DNA of 34,293 nucleotides, taken from Bacillota bacterium (GTDB lineage Bacteria > Bacillota > Clostridia > Lachnospirales > Lachnospiraceae). The notes below the pieces were generated by a model. The model made no database searches. It saw nothing but the letters and a program-made list of their open reading frames with translations, and had not been told where the DNA came from. Made by a program: the position numbers and the translations under genes. The stretch lies in contig JAEZFK010000007.1 in the NCBI GenBank assembly GCA_023437715.1, positions 1 to 34,293 on the forward strand, in the 5' to 3' direction. This document shows, one piece after another, positions 25,689-34,039 of the stretch (position 1 is its first letter; each line of letters starts with the position of its first letter).

Positions 25689-26228
25689 ATGCAAAGAAAA
25701 TTAATCATTTTTACGGACAGCGGCGATACCATCATAGACGAAGGCACCGAAATCCGGAATCAGGATGGAATCGTCATACACGCGGAGCTGATTCCCGGGG
25801 CCGGGGAGACTTTAAAATCTCTCTGGGAGGACGGATACACCATAGCTATGGTGGCGGACGGGGAAGAGCAGTCCTTTACCAACGTATATGAAGAAAACGG
25901 CCTGGGCCATTGCTTCCATACCAGAACCATTTCTGAAATCGTGGGAGTCCAGAAGCCTTCGGAGAAGATGTTTCAGGACGCCATGGATAAGAACCGCCTG
26001 ACCGAAGACGACAAAGGCCGCATCGTCATGATCGGCAACAACGTCCGCAAGGATATTGCAGGCGCTAACCGTTTCGGGATCACTTCCATTCTTTTAGACT
26101 GGTCCCCACGCTATGATATGACCCCGGCCCGCCAGTGGGAGATTCCGGACTATATCATACACGAGCCAAAGGAGCTTTTGCCTCTTATCCGAAAGCTGGA
26201 GGAACAGCTGAAAGATCAGAAAGAATAG
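25689..26228 (+). CDS. HAD-superfamily hydrolase-like protein
   Basis: A 179-aa protein with a HAD Rossmann-type core. Motif I reads IIFTDSGDTIID, where the first Asp is the expected nucleophile but the usual +2 Asp is Gly. Motif II is weak (TIAMVADG). Motif III Lys is probably in GVQKPSEKMF. Motif IV is MIGNNVRKDIAGANRFG. The +2 change occurs in some HAD branches and may alter or weaken phosphatase activity. It sits between the GH38 genes and the second transporter, so it may act on a sugar phosphate, though no substrate can be assigned. GTGGAG precedes the ATG. Confidence 0.8.
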   Translation: MQRKLIIFTDSGDTIIDEGTEIRNQDGIVIHAELIPGAGETLKSLWEDGYTIAMVADGEEQSFTNVYEENGLGHCFHTRTISEIVGVQKPSEKMFQDAMDKNRLTEDDKGRIVMIGNNVRKDIAGANRFGITSILLDWSPRYDMTPARQWEIPDYIIHEPKELLPLIRKLEEQLKDQKE

Positions 26229-26243
26229 AGAGAGGGTCTGAAC

Positions 26244-27182
26244 ATGACGAAAAACGAGAAAACAAAGGAAAAGATGCGGAAAGTGCCTTTTAAGGTGTAC
26301 ATACGCAATACCTGGCAGCTGTACTTAATGCTTCTGATTCCCGTGGTCTACATGCTTTTGTTCCGCTATAAGCCCATGGCCGGCAGTATCATCGCCTTTA
26401 AGAAATTTAACGTATTTGCCGGAATCTGGAACAGCCCCTGGGTGGGCCTCGCCAATTTCAAGGAAGCCTTTGGCTCTACGGATTTCTGGAATGCCCTGAA
26501 AAATACCCTGATTTTAAACCTTGGGGATCTGATTCTGGGATTTCCCATTCCTATCCTGATTGCCGTATTCTTGTTTGAGATCAGAAACCTGCATATCAGG
26601 AAGATGACCCAGACCATACTGTATCTGCCCAACTTCCTTTCCTGGGTTATTATTGCTGGCATCCTCACACAGCTTTTTTCTTCCAGCGGACTTGTCAATG
26701 ACTTGATCGGGAAAGCCGGATTTAAGGATGTGAACTTTTTAAGCTCTCCGTTTATCTGGAGGTTTGTTTACTGGTTTGCGGGAATCTGGCAGTCGGCCGG
26801 TTATTCCCTGATCATTTATCTGGCGGCCCTTACGGCTACGGACCCGTCTCTGGGGGAGGCAGCCTACATAGACGGAGCCACAAGGCTGCAAAGAATCGCT
26901 CACGTGACCATACCGCAGATCCGGCCGACCATTTCCATCATGCTCATTATGCAGCTGGGAAAGATCGTATCCATCGACTTCGACCGTCCCTACATGGTGG
27001 GAAACACTCTGGTAAAGAGTGCCTCCGACGTAATCAGCACCTATGTTTACAGCGTAGGTCTTCAGGCCGGCCGGTTTGATTTTGCCACTGCCGTAGGCTT
27101 ATTCCAGTCTGTGGTGGGGATCATCCTGATCCTGTCGGTAAATAAGGTTTCCAAAAAGATGGGAGAGGAGGGAATTATGTAA
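26244..27182 (+). CDS. ABC transporter permease, LplB/YtcP-system type (first subunit)
   Basis: A 312-aa permease. The N-terminal WQLYLMLLIPVVYMLLFRYKPM is typical of the LplB branch. The EAA loop reads GEAAYIDGATRLQRIAHVTI. The stop codon overlaps the next start in TAATG, so the two permeases are translationally coupled. LplB-type systems in Firmicutes import complex oligosaccharides, including pectin or mannan fragments. RBS-like AGAGAGGG lies upstream. Confidence 0.93.
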   Translation: MTKNEKTKEKMRKVPFKVYIRNTWQLYLMLLIPVVYMLLFRYKPMAGSIIAFKKFNVFAGIWNSPWVGLANFKEAFGSTDFWNALKNTLILNLGDLILGFPIPILIAVFLFEIRNLHIRKMTQTILYLPNFLSWVIIAGILTQLFSSSGLVNDLIGKAGFKDVNFLSSPFIWRFVYWFAGIWQSAGYSLIIYLAALTATDPSLGEAAYIDGATRLQRIAHVTIPQIRPTISIMLIMQLGKIVSIDFDRPYMVGNTLVKSASDVISTYVYSVGLQAGRFDFATAVGLFQSVVGIILILSVNKVSKKMGEEGIM

Positions 27183-28048
27183 TGGGTGAGTTAAAAACCA
27201 AAGCAGACCGGCGTTTTCAGCTGTTCTGGAATACGTTTTTTGTGGTAATCAGCATCGTTGCATTGATTCCCATTATCCGGGTGCTGTCTATGTCTTTCAG
27301 CTCCAAGGATGCCATATTAGGGGGAAAGGTGTTCCTTTATCCCGTACAGTTTACAGCAGAAGCCTATGTCAGGGCCTTTAAAAGCGGAAGCTTTCTTTCC
27401 TCTTTTATATATTCCGTATTTCTGATGCTGGGTTCCACCGCGGTCTGCATCGTCATGACGGTGCTTGCGGCATATCCCCTTTCCAGAAAGGGCTTAAGGG
27501 GCAGCACGTTCATCATGCCCCTGTTCGTCCTGACCATGTATCTGGACCCAGGCATCATTCCGAAATATTTAAACGTAAAGGATTTCAAGCTGATTGATAC
27601 CGTATGGGCCCTCATTATTCCTGAGGCCTTAAGCGCTTACAACATGATCATCATGTGCACTGCCTTTAAGGGCCTGGATTCTTCCTTATATGAAGCGGCC
27701 AAAATCGACGGCTGCAGCGAGGTGCAGACCTTATTAAAGGTGGCGCTGCCCCTGGTTTATCCTACCCTGGCGACCCTGGCTCTGTTCTATGCGGTGGGCA
27801 GGTGGAACCGGTTAAGCGACGTTCTTTATTATGTAAACTCATCCCGGCTTTACACGGTTCAGATGGTGTTAAAGCAGCTGATTGAGTCCGTTGCTATTTC
27901 CCAGCAGGAGGGGCTGACCACCCAGCTGGTGGCGGACAATATCAAATCAGCCAGCATCATTATCTCCATGACGCCCATGATCATTGCCTATCCCTTTATC
28001 CAGAAGTATTTTACAAAGGGAATCATGCTGGGTGCGGTAAAAGGTTGA
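27182..28048 (+). CDS. ABC transporter permease, YtcP type (second subunit)
   Basis: A 288-aa permease with six predicted helices. The EAA loop is YEAAKIDGCSEVQTLLKVAL, and the C-terminus ends FTKGIMLGAVKG as in YtcP/LplC proteins. It overlaps the preceding gene by one nucleotide. The substrate-binding gene follows after 46 nt with a GGGAGG ribosome binding site. Confidence 0.93.
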   Translation: MGELKTKADRRFQLFWNTFFVVISIVALIPIIRVLSMSFSSKDAILGGKVFLYPVQFTAEAYVRAFKSGSFLSSFIYSVFLMLGSTAVCIVMTVLAAYPLSRKGLRGSTFIMPLFVLTMYLDPGIIPKYLNVKDFKLIDTVWALIIPEALSAYNMIIMCTAFKGLDSSLYEAAKIDGCSEVQTLLKVALPLVYPTLATLALFYAVGRWNRLSDVLYYVNSSRLYTVQMVLKQLIESVAISQQEGLTTQLVADNIKSASIIISMTPMIIAYPFIQKYFTKGIMLGAVKG

Positions 28049-28094
28049 TTCTGTATTAAAAATAAATGAGAAAAAAGAATGGGAGGTTATTAAA

Positions 28095-29708
28095 ATGAGA
28101 AAAAGAAGTTTATTCAGAAGCTGTATGGCAGTTCTTGCCGCGGCAGCTCTGGTGACCGGATGCGGCTCCGGAGGCGGCAAGACCGCCGCAACAGCAGGCT
28201 CCACGGCAGCAGGCGGGACAGAGGCAAATGCCGGAACCACGGCAGCGGATAAGGGAGAGGAAGTGACCATCAAGGTCATGGTCTGGGACAGAGGCGACGC
28301 GGCTCCCGGCACAACGGTGGAAAATAACACCCAGACGGAATGGGTCAAGAAGCAGGTAAAGGATTTATACAACATTAATGTGGAGTTCGTTTCCGTGCCA
28401 AGATCCTCCTCCGATGATAAGCTGAACATCATGATGTCCGGCGGAAGCGCACCGGATATTGTATTTACCTATGACCAGAGCATTTTTTCCAACTTTGCTT
28501 CCAACGGCGGTCTGGCAGATTTAACCCAGGCCTATGAAACCTATGGCTCTGACATCAAGAAATATGTGGCCGATGCCCAGAACATGGGACTGGTGGACGG
28601 AAAGCAGTTTGCCATCATGAAGCAGAGAGGTGTGGAGGCCCCCCGCCACACGGCTTACATCCGTAAGGACTGGCTGGATAAGCTGGGAATGGATATGCCC
28701 AAGACCAAGGAAGAGCTGGCCGCTTATTTGCAGGCAGTAAAGGATAAGAATCCGGGCGGCGTTGAAAATGTAATTCCATGGGCCATGGCCGGACGCAATG
28801 ATACGGAAAAGTTCTACTTAAACTTTGTGGGTTCTTATGTAAATCTGCCCAGTGACAAGGATGCCTATGTATATCAGGAAGGCTATATGGCAGTAGCGCC
28901 GGGAGCAGTGGACGGAATCAAAAAGCTGAATGAGCTGTATAATAAGGGCCTGATTTCCAAGGATTTTGCTACAGATACCAATGAGGATATCTACAAGGCC
29001 CAGGTTACCGCAGGCAACGTAGGCTTCTTCTTAGATGATACAGAGCGTCCCTTTGACTATATATCCGTTTTAAACCAGTCGGCAGGGGGAGAAACCTTTG
29101 TTCCCATCCAGTGCTTTGAACTGTCGGACGGCTCCTACCGGACACCCTTTGAGCCAAGATTCGGCATGTTCATCATGATTCCAAAGACCAGCGAGAAAAA
29201 GGTGGACGCCTGCATGAAGTATTTAAACTGGCAGGCAGATCCCAGCGTTGCTGAGAATATTGTATACACGGTAGATCATAAGAGAGATGAGAAAGGCGTT
29301 CCCATTCCTCTGACCGAAGATGAGCTTTATTCCAAGGGATATCCCAAGACCTGTGATGATTTAAACATCGTCAATCTGGCTATGGACTGGACCACAAAGA
29401 AGGATGCCATTGTCTCAAAGTGGGAGAAGCAGTATCCGGCCGTAGGACCCCTGGAATGGTTTGACAACTTCTATGATGTCCGTTCCGAAGGCAAATTCCG
29501 CTTCCCGACCTACTCCAATATTTCCCAGGCGGAAGCCGATTACGGACAGAACGTGAAAAGCATGATGATCGAATACGTTTACAAGCTGGTAAGCTGTTCA
29601 CCGGAGCAATTTGACAGCTTGCAGCAGACAGAATACAACAACCTTGTAAATGCAGGGCTGCAGAAGATTCTTGACGCAAGAGCGGCATATTACGACAGCG
29701 TAAAGTAA
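28095..29708 (+). CDS. Extracellular substrate-binding lipoprotein, LplA/YtcQ type
   Basis: A 537-aa lipoprotein with the lipobox VTGC at about residue 23 and a Gly/Ala/Thr-rich linker. The mature domain begins VTIKVMVWDRGDAAPG and contains MMSGGSAPDIVFTYDQSIF, typical of family 1 solute-binding proteins of the large (500-550 aa) LplA branch. It works with the two permeases immediately upstream. Its operon ends at a strong terminator. The ligand is unknown, and it is distinct from the first binding protein in this window. Confidence 0.92.
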   Translation: MRKRSLFRSCMAVLAAAALVTGCGSGGGKTAATAGSTAAGGTEANAGTTAADKGEEVTIKVMVWDRGDAAPGTTVENNTQTEWVKKQVKDLYNINVEFVSVPRSSSDDKLNIMMSGGSAPDIVFTYDQSIFSNFASNGGLADLTQAYETYGSDIKKYVADAQNMGLVDGKQFAIMKQRGVEAPRHTAYIRKDWLDKLGMDMPKTKEELAAYLQAVKDKNPGGVENVIPWAMAGRNDTEKFYLNFVGSYVNLPSDKDAYVYQEGYMAVAPGAVDGIKKLNELYNKGLISKDFATDTNEDIYKAQVTAGNVGFFLDDTERPFDYISVLNQSAGGETFVPIQCFELSDGSYRTPFEPRFGMFIMIPKTSEKKVDACMKYLNWQADPSVAENIVYTVDHKRDEKGVPIPLTEDELYSKGYPKTCDDLNIVNLAMDWTTKKDAIVSKWEKQYPAVGPLEWFDNFYDVRSEGKFRFPTYSNISQAEADYGQNVKSMMIEYVYKLVSCSPEQFDSLQQTEYNNLVNAGLQKILDARAAYYDSVK

Positions 29709-29738
29709 ATTCTATTTGCAAAGCAGCAGGCTGCAGGA

Positions 29739-29801
29739 AGCCCGTTACAGTTCTTTCTCAACCACATGTGGCTGATGCCGGAGCGCTGTAACGGGCTTTT
29801 T
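29739..29801 (+). terminator. Intrinsic terminator after the second transporter
   Basis: AGCCCGTTACAG (29739-29750) is perfectly complementary to CTGTAACGGGCT (29786-29797), a 12-bp stem followed by TTTT. The 35-nt loop contains a CCACATGTGG palindrome. The AraC gene converges from the other side, so the hairpin may serve both strands. Confidence 0.8.
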
Positions 29802-29814
29802 CCGCCCTCAGGGC

Positions 29815-30615
29815 CTAAAGGATGGGCTGAAAGCTGATATCACCGCCTCCGTTTTTACGGAATTCCGACGGCGACTGGCTGCAGTACTTCTGAAAAATGC
29901 GGTTGAACTGGGAAAAGCTTGTAAAGCCGCATTCCTCCGCCAGCTGGGAAATCTTCTTCCTGGTATTTAAAAGCAGGTACTGGACATTCCTGATCCGGGT
30001 CATCTGTATGTACTGGGTCAGGGTATACCCGGTCACGTCCTTAAACTGATGGGACAGGTAATAGGGGCTGATGAAGAATTCTCTGGACAGGGAATCTAAG
30101 GTCAGCTCTTCGGGATAGTGTTTGTGTATGTAATTGGCAATGGTGTAGATCTTCTGGGAAGCCTCATCCATTAAGGGCTCATTGGTATAGGTATTGGAGG
30201 GAGCAAGCTGCCTCAAGGTGTATAAAAACTCCACAAACATCCCGTGAACCATCAGGGATTTTAGCTCCGGGTCCTCATCCTGAAAGGAATAGCGGTAAAT
30301 GCGGTTCAGCCTCTCATTGATGAGCTGCTGCTGTTCCGACGGGAACCGGTAAATGGGGAGAGGCGCATAAAAGGGCTCGAAAAGCTTCTGATAGGTTTCC
30401 GGCATCCCCCAGAGGGCAGGAGGATACAGAAAGCTTATGATGAGCCGTTTCCCGGGGGCGCCCTTGGGGTACTCGGAGCGGTGAAGAAGGGAGGGGCGCA
30501 GCAGCACCAGATCCCCGGCCCGCATGGAGTATGGAATCCCTTCCACCAGATGGACCGCCTTAGGGCTTATGAGAACAAAAATCTCAAAGAAAGAATGAAA
30601 GTGCTGAAAAGGCAT
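29815..30615 (-). CDS. AraC-family regulator with cupin domain (5' end uncertain)
   Basis: The ATG at 30615 gives 266 aa: a cupin sensor (HFHSFFEIFVLIS, then MRAGDLVLLRPSLLHRSEYP) and a C-terminal AraC domain (LSREFFISPYYLSHQFKDVT; ISQLAEECGFTSFSQFNRIF). The frame stays open and protein-like for about 24 codons upstream (KTKAVSLDKFCFDYDERSF, DINMPFQ), yet contains no start codon. ATG 30615 also lacks a good ribosome binding site. The extension begins at a run of eight A. One extra A would bring a GTG into frame (GTG CAA AAA...). The gene may therefore carry a frameshift, a slippage tract or a sequencing indel. It probably controls the neighbouring transporter or GH105 genes. Confidence 0.8.
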   Translation of the reverse strand: MPFQHFHSFFEIFVLISPKAVHLVEGIPYSMRAGDLVLLRPSLLHRSEYPKGAPGKRLIISFLYPPALWGMPETYQKLFEPFYAPLPIYRFPSEQQQLINERLNRIYRYSFQDEDPELKSLMVHGMFVEFLYTLRQLAPSNTYTNEPLMDEASQKIYTIANYIHKHYPEELTLDSLSREFFISPYYLSHQFKDVTGYTLTQYIQMTRIRNVQYLLLNTRKKISQLAEECGFTSFSQFNRIFQKYCSQSPSEFRKNGGGDISFQPIL

Positions 30616-30691
30616 GTTGATATCAAAGGAGCGCTCGTCATAATCAAAACAGAATTTATCAAGAGAAACCGCCTTCGTTTTTTTTGCACCT

Positions 30692-30721
30692 ATTATAGCA
30701 GAACATTTTCAAGAGATGCAA
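30692..30721 (-). promoter_or_regulatory. Predicted extended -10 promoter of the AraC gene
   Basis: On the minus strand, TTGCAT (30716-30721), an 18-nt spacer ending in TGC, and a perfect TATAAT (30692-30697) form a strong promoter. The start of transcription would fall at or near the A8 tract (30678-30685). Confidence 0.5.
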
Positions 30722-30811
30722 TATATGAACGAAAAAAAAGGAAAAATATTGTAAAGATTGCAGAAACGCCGCCCCAAATAAGGGCAGCAGGAGAAAGGAA
30801 ATACGAAAAAA

Positions 30812-31936
30812 ATGGAATCCCTGAAAGAGAAAATAAACCTGCTGGTATCCAGCTTTGAGAAAATCCTGTATGATGAGGATGATATTTTTTTAGAAAACAT
30901 GAAGACAAAGAATCTGGCAGGAGACGATAGGGAGCGCTACCGCTATTGGGAGTGGACCCAGGGCGTGGGGCTGTTCGGCCTGTGGAAGCTTTATAAGGAA
31001 ACCGGCGGCCAGGAGTTTTTAAGAAAGCTGGAACGGTATTATGAAAGGCAGCTTGCCGTGGGCCTGCCCGCCCGTAATGTGAACACAACGGCGCCGCTTC
31101 TTGCCCTGTCCTATGTGGCAGAAGAAAAGGGCAATGAGACCTATATGGAAATCTGCCGGGAATGGGCCGCGTGGCTGGTGGAGGGGCTTCCTAAGACTGA
31201 GGAAGGCGGATTTCAGCATCTGACCTCAGACACCCTCAACCAACAGGAGCTCTGGGACGATACCCTGTTTATGGCTGTGCTGTTCCTGGCACGCATGGGT
31301 GTGCTGGAGCATAACCGGAAATGGAAAGAGGAAGCCCAGTACCAGTTCCTTCTTCATACAAAATACTTGGCGGACCGGAAAAGCGGCCTCTGGTATCACG
31401 GGTGGACCTTTGACGGAAACCATAACTTTGCAGGGGCTTTCTGGGGCAGGGGAAACAGCTGGATCACCATGGCCATTCCCGAGCTCTTTGAAATCCTGGA
31501 CTGCGGGGAGCCGGTAAAGCATTTTCTTACAGAAGCGCTGAAAGCGCAGATTAAGGCCCTTGCCAAATATCAGGCAGAAAGCGGCATGTGGCACACGGTT
31601 ATTGATGACGATACCTCCTATGTAGAGGCCAGCGGCACCTGCGGGTTTGGCTACGGGATATTAAGGGCGGTTCGCCTGGGTCTTGTGGACCCTGAGTACG
31701 AAGCCTGCGCCAGAAAGGCGCTGGCTCCTGTTCTGGACTGTATTGACGGGGACGGAGTGGTGCATCAGGTATCCTACGGCACCCCTATGGGCAGAGAGAG
31801 CGTTCAGTTTTATAAGGATATTGAGATCCGCCCCATGCCTTACGGACAGGCCATGGCCATACTGTATTTACTGGAGGCGTCAAAGGGAAACCATGGGCAG
31901 AATGGAGGGAGCTGTGAATCAGAACAGGAACAATAA
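30812..31936 (+). CDS. Glycoside hydrolase family 105 (second copy)
   Basis: A 374-aa hydrolase related to the copy at 11.4-12.5 kb. Shared motifs are WEWTQGVGLFGLWKL, ARNVNTTAPLLALSY, WDDTLFMAVLFL with catalytic Asp D150, FWGRGNSWITMA and RPMPYGQAMAILYL. There is no signal peptide. AGGAGAAAGG lies upstream of the ATG. It is followed, with a 23-nt overlap, by an unrecognised gene. Two diverged copies in one locus suggest either two different unsaturated uronyl linkages or duplicated flux. The divergent AraC gene is a candidate regulator. Confidence 0.87.
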   Translation: MESLKEKINLLVSSFEKILYDEDDIFLENMKTKNLAGDDRERYRYWEWTQGVGLFGLWKLYKETGGQEFLRKLERYYERQLAVGLPARNVNTTAPLLALSYVAEEKGNETYMEICREWAAWLVEGLPKTEEGGFQHLTSDTLNQQELWDDTLFMAVLFLARMGVLEHNRKWKEEAQYQFLLHTKYLADRKSGLWYHGWTFDGNHNFAGAFWGRGNSWITMAIPELFEILDCGEPVKHFLTEALKAQIKALAKYQAESGMWHTVIDDDTSYVEASGTCGFGYGILRAVRLGLVDPEYEACARKALAPVLDCIDGDGVVHQVSYGTPMGRESVQFYKDIEIRPMPYGQAMAILYLLEASKGNHGQNGGSCESEQEQ

Positions 31937-32618
31937 CAGGGAAATATGGGAAAAATATAAGCCGGTCATTATGCAGGACAAAAAGGAACCGTTTCAGATC
32001 ACTGCCGCAGGCTGCACCCTATTCCGGGAAACCGGCCAAAGCAATTCTTTTCCGAAACGAAAGATAAGGATTAATAAAGAAACCACCGATTGCGCCATCG
32101 AGTACGCCATCTGGTATGACTACGATATCCAGCATCTGTATGAGCTGGAGCATGTGTGGGTTTATGTAAACCATGACGGAAGCGTTCAGAAGGCAGAAGC
32201 CAGCTTCCACGGAAAATATTTAAATGTAGAAGATTTAGATACAGGCGAAGTGACGCTTCAGGATAAAACCCATCCCGTGGTTTATGCACAGCCGGGAAAG
32301 CACGCCATGCTTTCGGACCCAAGGCTTATCCGGCTCATACCCGGCTGGCGGGAGAGCTGCATGGAAGAAGCGGGGAACGCCGGAGTTCTGGTTCAGGATA
32401 TGTTTGCGGACCGCATCCATACCGATGAAAGGCTTCAGGAAATGACGGAGGCCTATATTAAGGAACAGTTTGGCTTCCGTCCATCCATGGAATTTGTTCC
32501 CTTTCAGCTGGGGGATGATATGCTAATGACCTGGGAAGAGCTGGAGGAGACAATTCCTGTGAGGGTGAACCTCCAGATTGAACGGATAAGAGAGTTTTTC
32601 GCCAATCAGCGCCCGTAA
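31914..32618 (+). CDS. Unrecognised protein with Vps62/NPP1-like motifs, coupled to GH105
   Basis: A 234-aa soluble protein of no recognised function. GTG 31914 has GGAGG (31904-31908) five nt upstream and overlaps the GH105 stop; ATG 31893 and 31902 are alternatives. Most of the frame before that is a shadow of GH105. The core reads EYAIWYDYD (63-71), ELEHVWVYV (77-85), ASFHGKY (96-102) and HPVVYAQPGKHAM (120-132). This order (W/EH strand, SxHG, PVVYxxxGxHA) recalls Vps62/DUF946 and NPP1-type beta-sandwich proteins and would give a cluster of His and acidic residues. That similarity was judged by eye. Tight coupling to GH105 suggests a role in the same glycan pathway. Confidence 0.65.
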   Translation: MNQNRNNNREIWEKYKPVIMQDKKEPFQITAAGCTLFRETGQSNSFPKRKIRINKETTDCAIEYAIWYDYDIQHLYELEHVWVYVNHDGSVQKAEASFHGKYLNVEDLDTGEVTLQDKTHPVVYAQPGKHAMLSDPRLIRLIPGWRESCMEEAGNAGVLVQDMFADRIHTDERLQEMTEAYIKEQFGFRPSMEFVPFQLGDDMLMTWEELEETIPVRVNLQIERIREFFANQRP

Positions 32619-32621
32619 ACG

Positions 32622-32660
32622 GAGGAAGCCGGCAGGGGAGAAGCCTGCCGAATCCTCTTT
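32622..32660 (+). terminator. Intrinsic terminator after the GH105 operon
   Basis: CGGCAGG (32630-32636) pairs with CCTGCCG (32644-32650), extended by GAGGA (32622-32626) with TCCTC (32653-32657). A short T-run follows. Confidence 0.7.
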
Positions 32661-32731
32661 TACTGCTCATAATGGAAATGCTGCTGCATATCATATACCA
32701 TATGCTTCATTTGAACCAGGCGGGAGACCAG
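32660..32731 (-). pseudogene. Possible 3' remnant of a gene interrupted by IS110
   Basis: On the minus strand an open frame of 23 codons ends at TAA (32662-32660) and reads LVSRLVQMKHMVYDM then QQHFHYEQ, which looks like a natural C-terminus. Just upstream the frame hits TAG at 32734-32732, where IS-associated sequence seems to begin. The plus strand is also open here, so the call is weak. Confidence 0.3.
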
Positions 32732-32857
32732 CTATGAAAAGTCAAGTATAAATTAGCAAGAGATTTCTTTTTTATATCGATGGTAAAAAAGGGTAACTTT
32801 AATAGAGCTCCCTAAGGGTGCATTTTCAAAATCTATCGATATTGGTATACTGACCTC

Positions 32858-34024
32858 TTATTCGAGGTTAAATTCTACTTCGTCAGTGAGCATCTTCCAG
32901 ATGACTCTGACAAGTTTGCCGGCACAGTGCCCGAGAGCATTATAGTGTGTACGGCCTTCAGCCATCTTGGCATCGTAATAAGCCTTGAAGGTGGCATTAT
33001 TTTTTACAACATTGTGAGCTGCATTCATAAGGGCATATCTAAGAACCCTTGATCCTCGCTTAGACATCCTGGTGTGTTTGGCATTAAAGTTACCAGATTG
33101 ATAGACAGAAGGATCTAAGCCTGCAAAGGCCAGCAGCTTACTGGGGTTGGAGAAACGGTGAATATCACCGATTTCGCCAAGTATCATTCCGCCGTTTATA
33201 TAACCGATACCTGGAATGGTCATGATGACAGAATCATTAAATTTCATGATATCAGCCATCTCAGATTCAACCCTATCTAATTGGCTATCCAATAACTCAA
33301 TCTGTGCAATGGAGTGGGTTATTTGAATAGATAGCGCACTGTCGCAAGTGCCAACGGACTTCTGTGCAAGAACTCTTAATTCTTTGGCTTCTTCTTTGTT
33401 GAAGTGACCGTGAGAGGAAACTTCAAGCAGATGAGCAAGATGAGTCATATGCATGGAGGCAATGTCTTGAGTCGTAGGAGCCTCTTTCAATAAGGCATAG
33501 ACAGATTTTTGATGCAGTCCAGATTTAAAGAAGTATTGCAACTCTGGGAACACCTGATCAACATAGGAAGTCAGCTGGATTTTTAACCGTGTCCGCTGCT
33601 TAATAGTCTTTTGACGAAAACGACCAAGTGTTTTTAAATCCATCAGATCCAAGTCGTAATAAGAAACAAATCTGAGGGAATCCTGCATCATTAAAGTTTT
33701 AGCAATTATGTATGTGTCGACCTTGTCCGTCTTAGTTTTGCGAATGTTGTTTTTTCGCATTGTAGACGTCTTAATGGGGTTCAACACACACACTTTGAAA
33801 CAGCTAGCAACAAGGTATCGTACAAGGTTGTCGCCATAGTGTGCCGTTGATTCAAGACCGATGATGATGTCGTCAGACTCGAGAGATTCGAGTTTGGAAA
33901 CGAGTAATTGGAATCCATCAGCGTCATTTGTAAATTTGAACGGCTCAATGAGCATTTCACCATCAGAAGAAATGGCTGAGGCAAAATGGTTAAGTTTGGC
34001 AATATCAATGCCAACATAAATCAT
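32858..34024 (-). CDS. IS110-family transposase (DEDD recombinase)
   Basis: A 388-aa transposase. The N-terminal RuvC-like domain has the DEDD residues D7 (YVGIDIAK), E58 (GLESTAHYG), D100 and D103 (KTDKVDTYIIAK). The C-terminal Tnp domain has PGIGYINGGMILGEIGD, the probable catalytic Ser S310 in VYQSGNF, and MSKRGSRVLRYAL. The frame is open to 34072, but the ATG at 34024 with GGGAGG about 9 nt upstream is preferred. IS110 proteins act with an element-encoded bridge RNA that pairs with donor and target DNA. The gene looks intact and potentially active. Confidence 0.93.
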   Translation of the reverse strand: MIYVGIDIAKLNHFASAISSDGEMLIEPFKFTNDADGFQLLVSKLESLESDDIIIGLESTAHYGDNLVRYLVASCFKVCVLNPIKTSTMRKNNIRKTKTDKVDTYIIAKTLMMQDSLRFVSYYDLDLMDLKTLGRFRQKTIKQRTRLKIQLTSYVDQVFPELQYFFKSGLHQKSVYALLKEAPTTQDIASMHMTHLAHLLEVSSHGHFNKEEAKELRVLAQKSVGTCDSALSIQITHSIAQIELLDSQLDRVESEMADIMKFNDSVIMTIPGIGYINGGMILGEIGDIHRFSNPSKLLAFAGLDPSVYQSGNFNAKHTRMSKRGSRVLRYALMNAAHNVVKNNATFKAYYDAKMAEGRTHYNALGHCAGKLVRVIWKMLTDEVEFNLE

Positions 34025-34039
34025 GAGGTTGTACCTCCC

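Noticed and set aside
31683..31913. N-terminal extension of the gene ending at 32618
   Set aside because: This part lies inside the GH105 gene in another frame and does not read like protein. GTG 31914 has a good ribosome binding site.
32672..32737. 22-codon plus-strand ORF after the GH105 operon terminator
   Set aside because: It has no ribosome binding site and overlaps the more protein-like minus-strand remnant.
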